64,000 nucleotides of DNA from CAVTBT01 sp963733065 (lineage in GTDB: Bacteria; Actinomycetota; Thermoleophilia; Gaiellales; Gaiellaceae). The first letter of the stretch is position 1; each line of letters starts with the position of its first letter. A program made the position numbers and the translations under genes. The notes beneath the pieces were generated by a model. That model saw only the letters and a program-made list of their open reading frames with translations, was not told where the DNA came from and did not search any database. Location: contig CAVTBT010000005.1 in the NCBI GenBank assembly GCA_963733065.1, forward strand, positions 186,001 to 250,000. Reading direction: 5' to 3'. Shown piece by piece: positions 16,887 through 25,581 of the stretch.

Positions 16887-17897
16887 TCAGACCGGGCGCA
16901 TAGGCCGCCGACCGCGCGCCGCGAAGGCCGCGGCGGCAATCAACAGGGCCGCGCCGCCAGCCGCGCCGCCGACCGCTGCAGCGGTGCCGGGGTCGACCGA
17001 CGGCAGCTCGAAGCCGGAGCCCGAGTCCGCGACCGGGGCCGACTCGATGCCGCGTGCCGTGAGCCCGGCCTCGTCGTGCACCGGGGCGGGCGTGGCCGCG
17101 ACGCCGCCGAACTGCGACACGTCAACGCCCTCGCCCTGGCTCACGTACGGGATCACCGTCGGCTGCTCGGCCGCCGGCGCCGTGCCGCCGAACTGCGAAG
17201 CATCGACACCCTCACCCTGGCTCAGGTACGGGATCACCGTCGGCTGCTCGGCCGCCGGCGCAGTGCCGCCGAACTGCGAAGCATCGACACCCTCACCCTG
17301 GCTCAGGTACGGGATCACCGTCGGCTGCTCGGCCGCCGGCGCAGTGCCGCCGAACTGCGAAGCATCGACGCCCTGGCCCTGGCTCACGTACGGGATGACC
17401 GTCGGCTGCTCGGTCGCCTGCGTCGCCTCGATTCCGCGCGCCGTGAGTCCGGCCTCGTCGTGCACTGCCACAACCTCGGTGCGATTGTCGGCGGGACCGC
17501 CGACGGGCACCGGCTTCGCCAACGCGTTCGACGCGCTCGCGGCGGCCGTGGCCGCAACCGCCAGCACCAGCACCGTCTCGCGGAGACCGTGACCCTCGAA
17601 CTCGGGCTCCTCGATCGCGCGCTCCAGCTCGTCGGATCGGAACGCAAACGTCACGGCCTCGCCACCCGTGCCGACCAGTAGCCGCTCCAGATCCGGCCGC
17701 TCCCAGGCGACGGTGACCGTCGCGGGCTCGGTGGTGCCGGAGGCGCTCGGCCGCACGACCTCGAGGAACAGGTCGGTTGGCTCGTCCGAGGCGAGCGCCC
17801 GCTCGATCTGATCACGTGGGATCGTCGCCGTGACCGCGTTCGCTGCCTCCAGGTCGCCGGCATCGACGAGCATTGCCTTGGCGCTCGTCATCTCCAT
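16887..17897 (-). CDS. Membrane protein with four 27-residue tandem repeats
   Basis: A 336-residue protein of no known family. The N-terminal ~105 residues are acidic and soluble, then a hydrophobic segment (ETVLVLAVAATAAASASNALA). The middle has four copies of a 27-residue unit containing EQPTVIPY and SQFGG, bracketed on both sides by the same motif VHDEAGLTARGIE. A C-terminal membrane segment (AAAVGGAAGGAALLIAAAAFAA) is followed by a basic tail. The likely topology is an extracytoplasmic repeat loop held by two membrane anchors. ATG 17897 follows AAGGAG by 6 nt. There is no LPxTG sorting signal. Confidence 0.75.
   Translation of the reverse strand: MEMTSAKAMLVDAGDLEAANAVTATIPRDQIERALASDEPTDLFLEVVRPSASGTTEPATVTVAWERPDLERLLVGTGGEAVTFAFRSDELERAIEEPEFEGHGLRETVLVLAVAATAAASASNALAKPVPVGGPADNRTEVVAVHDEAGLTARGIEATQATEQPTVIPYVSQGQGVDASQFGGTAPAAEQPTVIPYLSQGEGVDASQFGGTAPAAEQPTVIPYLSQGEGVDASQFGGTAPAAEQPTVIPYVSQGEGVDVSQFGGVAATPAPVHDEAGLTARGIESAPVADSGSGFELPSVDPGTAAAVGGAAGGAALLIAAAAFAARGRRPMRPV
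17101..17412 (-). repeat. Four in-frame 81-bp tandem repeats
   Basis: Units begin with CCGCCGAACTG at 17104, 17185, 17266 and 17347, exactly 81 bp apart. The two central units are almost identical in DNA, suggesting recent duplication or conversion; the outer two differ at several codons (V/L and Q/E changes). Confidence 0.9.
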
Positions 17898-18060
17898 GCG
17901 CACTCCTTCCCTCGGCACCCCCTACGAGGTGCATCGAACGCTAGACGGGTGGAACGCCTCGTTTCTTCCCGTCATATCTGCCACGAGCGTCGCACGGTCG
18001 CGCCGCGATTGCAACGAGCCCGCAGGTTCGGGGACAGGCGCGATCCGTAGACTCCGAGCC
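17898..18060. promoter_or_regulatory. Intergenic divergent promoter region
   Basis: For the plus gene, TAGACT (18048-18053) is 7 nt before GTG 18061. For the minus gene, a TAGCGT box (minus strand, about 17945-17940) lies upstream of a roughly 35-nt leader with the AAGGAG site. Nothing else is seen. Confidence 0.5.
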
Positions 18061-19215
18061 GTGGACGACGTCCTGCAGCGTGCTGGAGCGCTCTTCGAGC
18101 GCTTCGAGGAGCTCGTTCGCGCCGAGCTACCCGAAGACGCGGAGATCGTCGACGTCCACACCCATCTCGGCACGGACATCGACGGCATGATCGGCGAGTA
18201 CGACGAGCTCGACCGCGCCCAGCAGCGGGCGGGCGTCTCACGCTCCGTCGTGTTCTGCCTCGACGAGCCCGACCGCCATCCCGCATTCCGTGCGGCGAAC
18301 GACCGGACGCTCGCCTACGCCGCGCGCAGCGACGGCAGGCTCGTGCCCTTCGTGCGGCTCGACCTGAGCGAAGGGCCGATCGACGAGGCGGTGCGCTGCC
18401 TCGACCTCGGCGCACGCGGCATCAAGCTCCATCCGCGCGCGCAGCGCTTCCTGCTCGACGATGAGCGGCTGGCGCCGGTGTTCGAGCTCGCGTCCGACCG
18501 CAAGGTGCCGATCCTCATTCACGGCGGCCGCGGCCTGCCCCCCATCGCAGACGCCCTCGCGCGGCTCGTCGACCGCTTCGGCTCGACGCTGATCATCGCC
18601 CACGCGGGCATCGCCGACCTGGCCGCGCTCGCCCACCACTTCGGCGGGCGCCCCGGCGTCTTCTTCGACACTTCCGTCTGGAGCGCGCTCGACCTGCTCG
18701 ACCTCTACCGGCTCGTCTCGCCGGAACAGGTGCTGTACGCCTCGGACTACCCGTACGGCCAGCAGCCCGCCTCCCTGCTCCTGGCGCTGAGGACCGCGCG
18801 CAGGTCCGGGTTCGACGACGAGCTCGTGCGCGCCATGCTGGCCGGCAGCGCCCGTCGGATCCTCGCCGGCGAGCCGCCGCTCGAGCTCTCCGCGCCGCGG
18901 GGGCATGCGGACCTCGCGCAGCCGATCACGCTCGCGCGCATCCACCAGTACCTCTCGATGGCGACTCCGCTCCTCTGGACGCGGCAGGCCGACACGATCG
19001 GCGTGCTCGGCCTCGCGCTCAACGCCTGCGACGAGCGCTCGAACGGCCATCGCGAGGAGACCGAGCGCATCCGCGAGCTGCTCCTCGCCGCACGGGATCT
19101 CTGGCGCACGCTGCCGGAGACGGAGAACGACGCCGAGTTGCGGCGGACGGCGCGCATCGCCTTCAGGCTGCTGCACCTCGCCAACATCGAGGCGGTGACT
19201 GCGGCTGCCGTCTAG
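18061..19215 (+). CDS. TIM-barrel amidohydrolase (ACMSD-like)
   Basis: A 384-residue metal-dependent hydrolase of the amidohydrolase-2 group. Seen are VDVHTHLGTD (metal site I), GIKLHPRAQ, LIHGGRG, IIAHAGIADL and YASDYPYG (terminal catalytic Asp). A C-terminal helical extension of about 100 residues follows the barrel. The frame is open from 17830, but GTG 18061 is supported by TAGACT 7 nt upstream. Its stop lies inside the start region of the molybdenum hydroxylase small subunit, suggesting coupling. Reaction unknown; the family includes decarboxylases and hydrolases. Confidence 0.8.
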   Translation: MDDVLQRAGALFERFEELVRAELPEDAEIVDVHTHLGTDIDGMIGEYDELDRAQQRAGVSRSVVFCLDEPDRHPAFRAANDRTLAYAARSDGRLVPFVRLDLSEGPIDEAVRCLDLGARGIKLHPRAQRFLLDDERLAPVFELASDRKVPILIHGGRGLPPIADALARLVDRFGSTLIIAHAGIADLAALAHHFGGRPGVFFDTSVWSALDLLDLYRLVSPEQVLYASDYPYGQQPASLLLALRTARRSGFDDELVRAMLAGSARRILAGEPPLELSAPRGHADLAQPITLARIHQYLSMATPLLWTRQADTIGVLGLALNACDERSNGHREETERIRELLLAARDLWRTLPETENDAELRRTARIAFRLLHLANIEAVTAAAV

Positions 19216-19648
19216 CCGGCTCCAGGTCAACGGCCACGACGTGGAGGTCGACGCGCCGGTAGGCCGCACGCTCGCCGAGGCGCTGCGGGACGACCTTGGC
19301 CTGACGGGCACGAAGATCGCCTGCGGCGAAGGCCACTGCGGGGCGTGCACCGTCCAGGTCGACGGGGTGCCCGTCCTGTCGTGCGTCACGCTCGTGCACA
19401 CGGTCGCTGAGCGCGAGGTGACGACGATCGAGGGTCTCCGCGACCACGCGCTCGTCGAGGCGTTCGTGCGGGCGGACGCGCTGCAGTGCGGGTTCTGCAC
19501 CCCCGGCCAGATCGTCTCGGCGGCTGCGCTCGTGGCCGCGAGCCCGCAGCCCACGCGTGAGGAGATCCGCCACGCGATGGCAGGCAACCTCTGCCGCTGC
19601 GGCGCCTATCCGCGTATCGAGGAGGCGATCGCCACGTGGCGCGGCTGA
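19205..19648 (+). CDS. Molybdenum hydroxylase [2Fe-2S] subunit (PaoA/XdhC-type small subunit)
   Basis: About 147 residues with both [2Fe-2S] clusters: CGEGHCGAC plus a following C in the plant-ferredoxin domain, and QCGFCTPG ... NLCRCG in the C-terminal helical domain. It passes electrons from the Mo site to FAD. Homology begins upstream of the first GTG (19241): SSRLQVNGHDVEVD is the expected first beta hairpin. In that frame the only start-like codons after the stop at 19196 are CTG at 19199 and 19205, so a CTG start is proposed. It overlaps the large subunit by 13 bp. Confidence 0.82.
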   Translation: MPSSRLQVNGHDVEVDAPVGRTLAEALRDDLGLTGTKIACGEGHCGACTVQVDGVPVLSCVTLVHTVAEREVTTIEGLRDHALVEAFVRADALQCGFCTPGQIVSAAALVAASPQPTREEIRHAMAGNLCRCGAYPRIEEAIATWRG

Positions 19649-21898
19649 TCCGCACGGAGAAGGAGATCGAAGGCCGCTTCGAAGAAGTCTGGACGGTCGT
19701 CGAGGAGGACACGCTCGAGCAATGGCCGTCCGGTCCGCTGGCCGTGGTGGGAAGAGGCGCCACCAGGCTGGACGGCTTCCAGCGGGCGCGCGGCGAGGCG
19801 CGCTATACGGCCGATCTCCGCCTCCCCGGCATGCTCCACGCCGTGACGCTCCGCAGCCCGCACGCCCGCGCCCGCGTCGCGTCGCTCGACTTCGAGGCCG
19901 CGCTCGCGCTGCCGGGCGTCCGGCTCGCTGTCGGCCCCGACGACGTGAAGGAGCTGTTCGCCGAGCCCGGCTACCACGGCGCGCCGGTCGCCGCTGTCGT
20001 GGCCGACACGGCCTTGGCCGCCCGGGCCGGTGTCGAAGCGATCGCCGTCGAGTGGGAGCTGCTCGAGCCGGTCCTGGACGCAGAGCAGGCGATCCAGGCA
20101 GGGTCGCTGCTCGGCGAGGACCACTACGAGCGTGGGGACATCGAGCGGGGACTTGCCGACGCGGACGAGATCGTCGAGGGGATGTACCGCACCCAGGTCG
20201 TGCTCCACAACTCGCTCGAGACGCACGTCTCGCTCTGCGAGTGGCATGCCGACGAGCTGACTGCGTACGTCTCGACGCAGTACCTCTGGGGCGTCCGGAG
20301 CGAGCTCGCGGAGGCGTTCGACCTCCCGGAGGAGCACGTCCGCGTCGTCTGCGAGTTCATGGGCGGCGGATTCGGCAGCAAGGAGAGCGCCCGGCAGACG
20401 ATCCTGACCGCGCGCCTCGCGCGCCTGGCCGGCCGCCCGGTGATGTGGCAGCTCTCCCGCCGCGAGGAGCACCTCGACGCCGGCAACCGCAATGCCACCG
20501 TCCAGCGGCTGCGGCTCGGCGCGCGCTCCGACGGCACCCTGACCGCGATCGAGGGCGAGTACGTCCTCCCGATCGGCTTCGGTGGCTGGCTTGCCTCCCC
20601 GGCCGGGCCGGCGCAGCTGCTCTACGACTGCGACCACGTGCGCACCAGCTGCCACGGCGCACGGGTCAACACGCCACCCATGATGTCGTTCCGGGCGCCC
20701 GGCTTCGTCGAGGGAACGTTCGCGCTCGAGTGCTCGCTCGACCGGCTCGCCGCCGTCCTGGGCGTCGACCCGCTCGAGATCCGTCGGCGCAACTACGCCA
20801 CCGCGGACCCGAGGGACGGCATCCCCTTCTCGGACAAGCGCCTCGACCGCTGCTACGACCTGGCCGAGAAGCACTGGGACCGCCGCCACGAGGTGCGCGC
20901 ACGCTCGGACGAGCGCTGGCGCCGTGGCGTCGGCCTGGCGAGCCAGATCTGGTACGGCGGCGGTGGCCCGCCGTCGCACGCCTGGATACGCCTCGGCTCG
21001 GACGGCCGCGCGCACGTCGTCACGGCCATGCAGGACATCGGCACCGGCAGCCGGACGATGGCGGCGATGATCGCAGCCGAGGAGCTCGCGCTCCCGCTCG
21101 ATCGCGTCACCGTGCAGCTCGGGGATACGGCGCGCGGCCCCTATGCCACCCTGTCGGCAGGGTCGGCGACGACCCCTTCGGTAGGCCCGGCCGTGCGCGC
21201 GGCAGCAGCCGACGTCCGCCGACAGCTGCTCGAGCTCGCCGCCCAGCGCTTCGAGGTCGACGAAGCGACGTTGTCGCTGCAGGGCGGCCGCATCGTCGGC
21301 GAGGGCGGGAGCTCGTGGCCCATCGAGGAGCTCACCGGCCTCCTGGCGAGCGCCCAGCTGACCGGCACCGGCTCCCGCGGCCCGAACCCGGCAGGCATGC
21401 GAGTGCTCACGTTCGGCGTGCAGGTCGCCGAGGTCGCCGTCGACGTCGAGACGGGCGAGGTGCGCGTCGAGCGGATCGCCGCCGTCCACGACGTCGGGCG
21501 CATCATCAACCCGCTCGGCGCGCGCAGCCAGGTGGAGGGTGGGATCATCCAGGCGCTCGGCCACACCTTCAGCGAGCAGCGGCTGCTCGACCCCGGCACG
21601 GGCCGGGTGCTGACTCAGACGCTCGACGCGTACCGCCTGCCAACCATCGCCGACGTCCCCGAGATCGTCTGCGAGTTCGTCGACGTCCCTGACGCCAACC
21701 TCACGAATCTCGGCTCGAAGGGACTCGGCGAGCCGCCGATCATCCCGACCGCCGCCGCGATCTCGAACGCCATTCGCGACGCGACGGGCGCAGAGGTTCA
21801 CTCGCTCCCGATCTCGCGGGAGGAGCTGCTGAGGGCGCTTTCCGACTCTCGTCGACAAAGCGCCCAGAAAGGATCCGGCGACGGTTGGAGCTCCGTAG
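19636..21898 (+). CDS. Molybdopterin-binding large subunit of a xanthine dehydrogenase-family enzyme
   Basis: About 750 residues. It holds the usual Mo-pterin contacts: FMGGGFGSKES, SFRAPGFVEGTFA, QDIGTGSRT, and the catalytic glutamate in GSKGLGEPPIIP. The active-site loop is not the AYRCSFR of CO dehydrogenase, so an aldehyde or heterocycle hydroxylase is more likely. The frame does not stop where homologues do. It stays open to 22575, overlapping the FAD gene by 690 bp. A one-base shift between about 21,835 and 21,885 would end it at TAG 21896-21898, overlapping the next start; this is the model given. The last ~15 residues are therefore uncertain. Confidence 0.8.
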
Positions 21899-22727
21899 AC
21901 CCGCATCGCTCGACGAAGCGACCGGCAACCTGGGCGACGGAGCCGTCGCGCTTGCCGGGGGGACGGAGGTCGTGCCGCTGCTGCGCGACGGGATCCTGCA
22001 GGCGGAGACGCTCGTCGACGTCAGCGGCGTTCTGCCCCAGGGGATCCGCGGAGGCCGCATCGGTGCGGGCGCCACGCTGGCCGCGCTCGAGGCCGACCCG
22101 GACGTCCCGGCGGCGCTCCGCGAGGCCTGCCGCCTCGCGGCGTCGCCCCAGCTCCGGAACATGGGCACGATCGGCGGCAACCTGCTGCAGGCCACGCGCT
22201 GCTGGTACTGGCGTCTCCGCTACCCCTGCCGGCTGCACGGCGGCGACCGCTGCTTCGCACGCGACGGCGAGCACCGCGAGCACGCGATCTTCGCCAACGA
22301 CGTCTGCGCCTCCGCCCACCCCTCGGATCCGGCCGCGGCGTTGCTCGCGCTCGGAGCGACGCTGCACACCGACCGCCGCACGCTGCCGCTCGGCGACCTC
22401 TACCGGCTGCCGACCAACGACGACCCGAGCACCACGACGCTCCAGCCGGGCGAGCTCATCGTCGAGATCGAGGTGCCCGAGCCGGACGCGAGCGTCTACC
22501 TCAAGGCGATGGACCGGCGACGCTGGTCGTTCCCGCTCGTGGGCGTCGCGGCGGCGCGAACCGCCGGCGAGGTGACGGTCGCGCTCGCGGGCGCCGCCCC
22601 GATCCCCTGGCTCCTCGGCGGAGCGGACGGCCTCGACTCGGCCACGCCGCTTCCGGGCACGGCCTGGAAGGTCGAGGTCGCACGACCGCTCATCGCTCGG
22701 GCGCTCGCCGCCGTCGCCGTCGCCTAG
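21885..22727 (+). CDS. Molybdenum hydroxylase FAD subunit with extra Fe-S cysteines (PaoB-like)
   Basis: A 280-residue FAD-binding subunit, with the FAD motifs ALAGGTEVVPLL and NMGTIGGNLLQ. Between residues 106 and 141 it carries four cysteines (106, 115, 123, 141) in the TRCWYWR...YPC...DRC...NDVC arrangement. In E. coli PaoB the equivalent insertion holds a [4Fe-4S] cluster, so this enzyme probably belongs to the PaoABC/YagTSR aldehyde oxidoreductase branch. The TTG start at 21885 lies about 10 nt after AAAGGA. No Tat signal is seen on any subunit, so a cytoplasmic location is likely. Confidence 0.83.
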   Translation: MELRRPASLDEATGNLGDGAVALAGGTEVVPLLRDGILQAETLVDVSGVLPQGIRGGRIGAGATLAALEADPDVPAALREACRLAASPQLRNMGTIGGNLLQATRCWYWRLRYPCRLHGGDRCFARDGEHREHAIFANDVCASAHPSDPAAALLALGATLHTDRRTLPLGDLYRLPTNDDPSTTTLQPGELIVEIEVPEPDASVYLKAMDRRRWSFPLVGVAAARTAGEVTVALAGAAPIPWLLGGADGLDSATPLPGTAWKVEVARPLIARALAAVAVA

Positions 22728-22752
22728 GGCGCCTTCACTAGGATCGTCGGCG

Positions 22753-23466
22753 ATGCGGCTCCTCGCGCTCGTGTTCGCCTCCCTCGCACTGGTCGCTGCC
22801 GGCTGCGGCGGTGACGACGACGAGACGGAGACCGGCGCGTTCGACACGGGCACCGAGGCGACGCGGACCGAGACCGGCGCCGGCACCACCGGCGCGACGA
22901 CGGCCCCGCCTGCCGGCGCCTGCACGCAGGTCGACGCGCCCGACCCGAAGGCGGACGGAGGCGCCGAGCCGCCGGAAGGCGATCTCGACGAGGGGACGAC
23001 GTACACGCTCGTCTTCCGCACGAACTGCGGCACGTTCTCGGTGAAGCTCGACCAGGAAACGGCGCCGGAGACCGCCGCATCGCTCGTCTCGCTTGCGCGC
23101 GCGGGCTTCTACGACGACACGATCTTCCACCGCATCGTGCCCGGCTTCGTCATCCAGGGCGGCGACCCGACGCAGACGGGCACGGGCGGCCCGGGCTACC
23201 AGACCGTCGACCCGCCCCCGCCGACCGCGACGTACACCTACGGAACCGTTGCCATGGCGAAGACCGCCGCCGAGCCGCCCGGCACGGCAGGCAGCCAGTT
23301 CTTCGTCGTCACCGCGCCCGACGCCGGCCTGCCGCCCGAGTACGCCGTCGTCGGCACGATCTCGGAGGGCCTCGAGGTCGTCGACGCGATCGGCCGGCTC
23401 GGCGACGAGACCCAGCAGCCGACCCAGACGGTGGTCATCGAAGAGGTCACCGTCACCGAGTCCTGA
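22753..23466 (+). CDS. Cyclophilin-type peptidyl-prolyl isomerase lipoprotein
   Basis: A 237-residue protein with a lipoprotein signal (LALVAAGC, Cys 18 lipidated), a Thr/Gly-rich linker of about 50 residues and a cyclophilin domain: FHRIVPGFVIQGGDPTQTGTGGPGY, AMAKTAAEPPGTAGSQFFVV, and a late YAVVGTISEGLEVVD. It should act on extracytoplasmic proteins as a folding catalyst anchored to the membrane. It has its own leaderless promoter (TAGGAT 22739-22744, 8 nt before ATG) and is coupled to the mocA-like gene by a CTGA overlap. Confidence 0.88.
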   Translation: MRLLALVFASLALVAAGCGGDDDETETGAFDTGTEATRTETGAGTTGATTAPPAGACTQVDAPDPKADGGAEPPEGDLDEGTTYTLVFRTNCGTFSVKLDQETAPETAASLVSLARAGFYDDTIFHRIVPGFVIQGGDPTQTGTGGPGYQTVDPPPPTATYTYGTVAMAKTAAEPPGTAGSQFFVVTAPDAGLPPEYAVVGTISEGLEVVDAIGRLGDETQQPTQTVVIEEVTVTES

Positions 23467-23999
23467 TCGCGGCGATCATCCTCGCGGCGGGGGAGGCGAC
23501 CCGGTTCGGCGCGCCAAAGCAGCGGCTGCTTCTCCCCCACGTGCTCACCGCGCTCGCTGCGAGCCCGGTCGACGACGTCGTGGTCGTCGAGGGCGCACAC
23601 GCTCTCGCCGGCACGCTCGCCGCGGCGCCGGACGGCAGCACGCCGCGGCTCGCACGTTGCGAGGACTGGGAGCTCGGGCCGGGCGCGTCGCTCCGCTGCG
23701 GCCTCGCCGCGCTACCGCCCGCGGCGGCGGCGGCAGTCGTGGTGCTCGCGGACGGGCCTGACCTCCGGCCCGAGGCGATCGCCCGGATCGTGGAGGCCTG
23801 GCGGGAGCACGGCGACGAGCTCGTCGCGGCGAGCTACGACGGCGCGCGCGGCCACCCGCTGCTGCTCGCACGGAGCGCCTGGGCAGACGTGCCCGACGAA
23901 GGATTGCGCGGGCGCGAGCCGCGGCTCGTGGCGTGCGACGACCTCGGCCCTCCGGGCGACGTCGACCGCCCCGGCGACCTGCCAGAGCGGCTTCGCTAG
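23463..23999 (+). CDS. Molybdenum cofactor nucleotidyltransferase (MocA/MobA-like)
   Basis: A 178-residue GT-A fold NTP transferase. The nucleotide-binding N terminus reads IAAIILAAGEATRFGAPKQ, matching the LAAGxSxRxGxxK signature of MocA, MobA and IspD; LADGPDLRPEAI replaces the usual GDqP metal motif. MocA makes the MCD form of the cofactor needed by xanthine dehydrogenase-family enzymes, and such an enzyme lies just upstream. The first ATG/GTG in frame (GTG 23541) would remove the whole binding motif, so the start is taken as CTG 23463, overlapping the upstream TGA. Confidence 0.75.
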   Translation: MIAAIILAAGEATRFGAPKQRLLLPHVLTALAASPVDDVVVVEGAHALAGTLAAAPDGSTPRLARCEDWELGPGASLRCGLAALPPAAAAAVVVLADGPDLRPEAIARIVEAWREHGDELVAASYDGARGHPLLLARSAWADVPDEGLRGREPRLVACDDLGPPGDVDRPGDLPERLR

Positions 24000-24018
24000 T
24001 CCTGAGCCGCGCGGCGAC

Positions 24019-24264
24019 TCATCCCGGGGCTCCCGGGAGCTGCCGCAGCTGCGCGAGCTTCGCGCGCAGGCCCTCGGGCATGCGCTCGGTGGCGGAGACC
24101 CGGATGTAGCGGCGCAGGCTGACCTCGAAGCGGTAGCGCCGCCGGCAGTACTCGCAGGTGTCGAGATGGCGTTCCGCCTGCGCGACCTCCTCCGGTCCGA
24201 GATCGCGGTCGAGGTACGGCTGCAGCATCTCCTCGCACTTCGCGCACGGATCCATGGCCTTCAC
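24019..24264 (-). CDS. Zinc-finger anti-sigma factor (RsrA-like)
   Basis: An 81-residue protein with the ZAS motif HxxxCxxC in ERHLDTCEYCRRR and further cysteines in DPCAKCEEM near the N terminus, giving the four ligands/thiols typical of redox-responsive anti-sigmas such as RsrA. In that family zinc release on disulfide formation frees the sigma factor. The GTG start overlaps the sigma stop (GTGA); an ATG three codons later is also possible. Partnership with the sigma factor is inferred from the overlap and the motif. Confidence 0.85.
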   Translation of the reverse strand: MKAMDPCAKCEEMLQPYLDRDLGPEEVAQAERHLDTCEYCRRRYRFEVSLRRYIRVSATERMPEGLRAKLAQLRQLPGAPG

Positions 24265-24845
24265 GTCAACGACTCCTCGGCGAGCTTGTGCTTCAGGATA
24301 CGACGTCCCCGGTGCAGGCGGGACATGACCGTGCCGATCGGGATGTCGAGAATCTGCGCCGCCTCGGCGTAGGAGAACTCGCCGATGTCGACGAGGACGA
24401 CGACGTCCCGGAAGTCGTGCGGCACCTCTGCGAGCGCGTGCACGATGCCATCCTGAGAGAGGCGCTGGACGACCTGCTCCTGCTCGAGCACCTGTTCGCC
24501 CTCTGCGGCCGCGAGCTTGTTCGCGAGGTAGTAGTCGCCTTCCTCGAGCGGCTGCAGGTCGGGCGAGCGCTGGATGCGGCGGCCGCGGTCGAGGTTGAGG
24601 TTGGTGAGGATGCGGAGCAGCCAGGCGCGCATGTTCGTGCCCGGGGTGTAGGAGCGCCAGCTCCGAAAGGCTCTCGCGTAGGTCTCCTGCACCAGGTCTT
24701 CCGCCTCCTCACGGTTGGACACGAGGCGACGAGCGACCCGGTAGACCTGATCTGCGAATCCGAGCGCCTCCTCTTCGAAGCGCACACGATCCCGCGCGGC
24801 GGACGCGATCCGGCGCCCGTCGGTCTCCGGCTCGGCCCCGCCCAT
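24261..24845 (-). CDS. ECF sigma factor, SigR/SigH-like
   Basis: A 194-residue group 4 sigma factor. Region 2 reads AEDLVQETYARAFRSWRSY followed by PGTNMRAWLLRILTNL, a sequence style specific to the SigR/SigH disulfide-stress group. Region 4 has a helix-turn-helix (FSYAEAAQILDIPIGTVMSRLHRGR). The open frame extends to 25352, but ATG 24845 fits homologue length and lies 7 nt after TACGGT, again leaderless. It probably directs thiol/oxidative stress genes and is held by the ZAS protein encoded next to it. No SigR-type GGAAT/GTT promoter was found near it, so autoregulation is not shown. Confidence 0.9.
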   Translation of the reverse strand: MGGAEPETDGRRIASAARDRVRFEEEALGFADQVYRVARRLVSNREEAEDLVQETYARAFRSWRSYTPGTNMRAWLLRILTNLNLDRGRRIQRSPDLQPLEEGDYYLANKLAAAEGEQVLEQEQVVQRLSQDGIVHALAEVPHDFRDVVVLVDIGEFSYAEAAQILDIPIGTVMSRLHRGRRILKHKLAEESLT

Positions 24846-24962
24846 CGGGCCAACCGTACCAGCACTACCTCCGCTGCAACGGCCGCGTCCTGCACGGTAT
24901 TCCCGGTTCGAAATGCGGCGCCTCAGGGTAGGTGGCGGGGACCCCCGACGAGGAGGCAGGCG

Positions 24963-25448
24963 ATGAACGGGTACGACGTGATCACGTTCGACGACGCGAA
25001 GGCCGGGCACGTGGTCGGCCGCTCGGGCTCGTACCTCGTGGTCGAGCACGGCGCGATCTTCAAGCACCAGCGGCCGGTCCCGGCGACGTTCGCGACCGTC
25101 GACGACGACGCGCGCGTCGTCCGGCTGACCGTCTCGAAGGAGATCCTGGAGTCCGCGCCCGAGGTGCACGAAGGAGCAGTCGACGAGCAGGCGACCGCCG
25201 ACCATTACGGGCTGGCGGGCGGGCACGAGCAGCCCGAGACGCTCGGCTACGGCCGGATCGACGACTCCGAGACCGCGATCTCGGCCGAGCGCGATGCGCT
25301 CGAGCACGGCGAGCTGCCCGCGGAGGTCGAGCGAGCAGAGCGCATGGGCCACCTCGCCCCGGGTCAGGGGCCGAACGACTCGCCGCTGCCGTCACCGGGC
25401 ATCGCGGGCGGCGACCGCCGCCGCGACGCGGATCACGGCTCGGACTGA
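24963..25448 (+). CDS. PRC-barrel/DUF2171-like protein
   Basis: A 161-residue protein with an N-terminal beta-barrel-like half: VITFDDAKAGHVVGRSGSYL, then VEHGAIFKHQRPVP and VSKEILESAPEV. A charged, disordered C-terminal tail ends in RRRDADHGSD. The pattern resembles PRC-barrel domains, small RNA- or partner-binding modules; the match is by eye and the function unknown. ATG 24963 follows GAGGAGG by 7 nt. It is divergent from the sigma factor gene, with 117 bp between them holding a TAGGTG box near 24,931. Confidence 0.6.
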   Translation: MNGYDVITFDDAKAGHVVGRSGSYLVVEHGAIFKHQRPVPATFATVDDDARVVRLTVSKEILESAPEVHEGAVDEQATADHYGLAGGHEQPETLGYGRIDDSETAISAERDALEHGELPAEVERAERMGHLAPGQGPNDSPLPSPGIAGGDRRRDADHGSD

Positions 25449-25461
25449 GGCTCGGCGGCGC

Positions 25462-25513
25462 TAGGAGGGTTTGGCGGAACGTCGCTCGTCGGCTGGACCG
25501 ACGGCGCCATCTA
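25462..25513. repeat. Palindromic element, half copy B
   Basis: TAGGAGGGTTTGGCGG followed by AACGTCGCTCGTC matches the left arm of copy A over about 29 nt with one change. The matching right arm is missing; the sequence then diverges. The remaining 25449-25581 gap holds a weak AGCC/GGCT hairpin and no gene that I can support. Confidence 0.6.
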
Positions 25514-25581
25514 CCGCTCAAGCCAAGACGAACAGCCGCCCTTGACGGCTGGCTCTGGCACTACCTGCTCGGGTCCTACAC

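Noticed and set aside
16887..17000. LPxTG-like sorting signal (LPSVDPG) in the repeat protein
   Set aside because: The threonine and the spacing to the membrane helix do not match a sortase site.
17101..17412. 81-bp repeats as a possible CRISPR array
   Set aside because: Units are contiguous, in codon phase and without spacers; they encode protein repeats.
19636..22575. A single 979-residue large-subunit protein
   Set aside because: The last ~230 codons are out-of-frame sequence of the FAD-subunit gene with no similarity to the enzyme family; a lost stop is more likely.
22020..22700. Minus-strand open frames inside the FAD-subunit gene
   Set aside because: No motif, and the plus-strand protein has clear FAD and Fe-S signatures.
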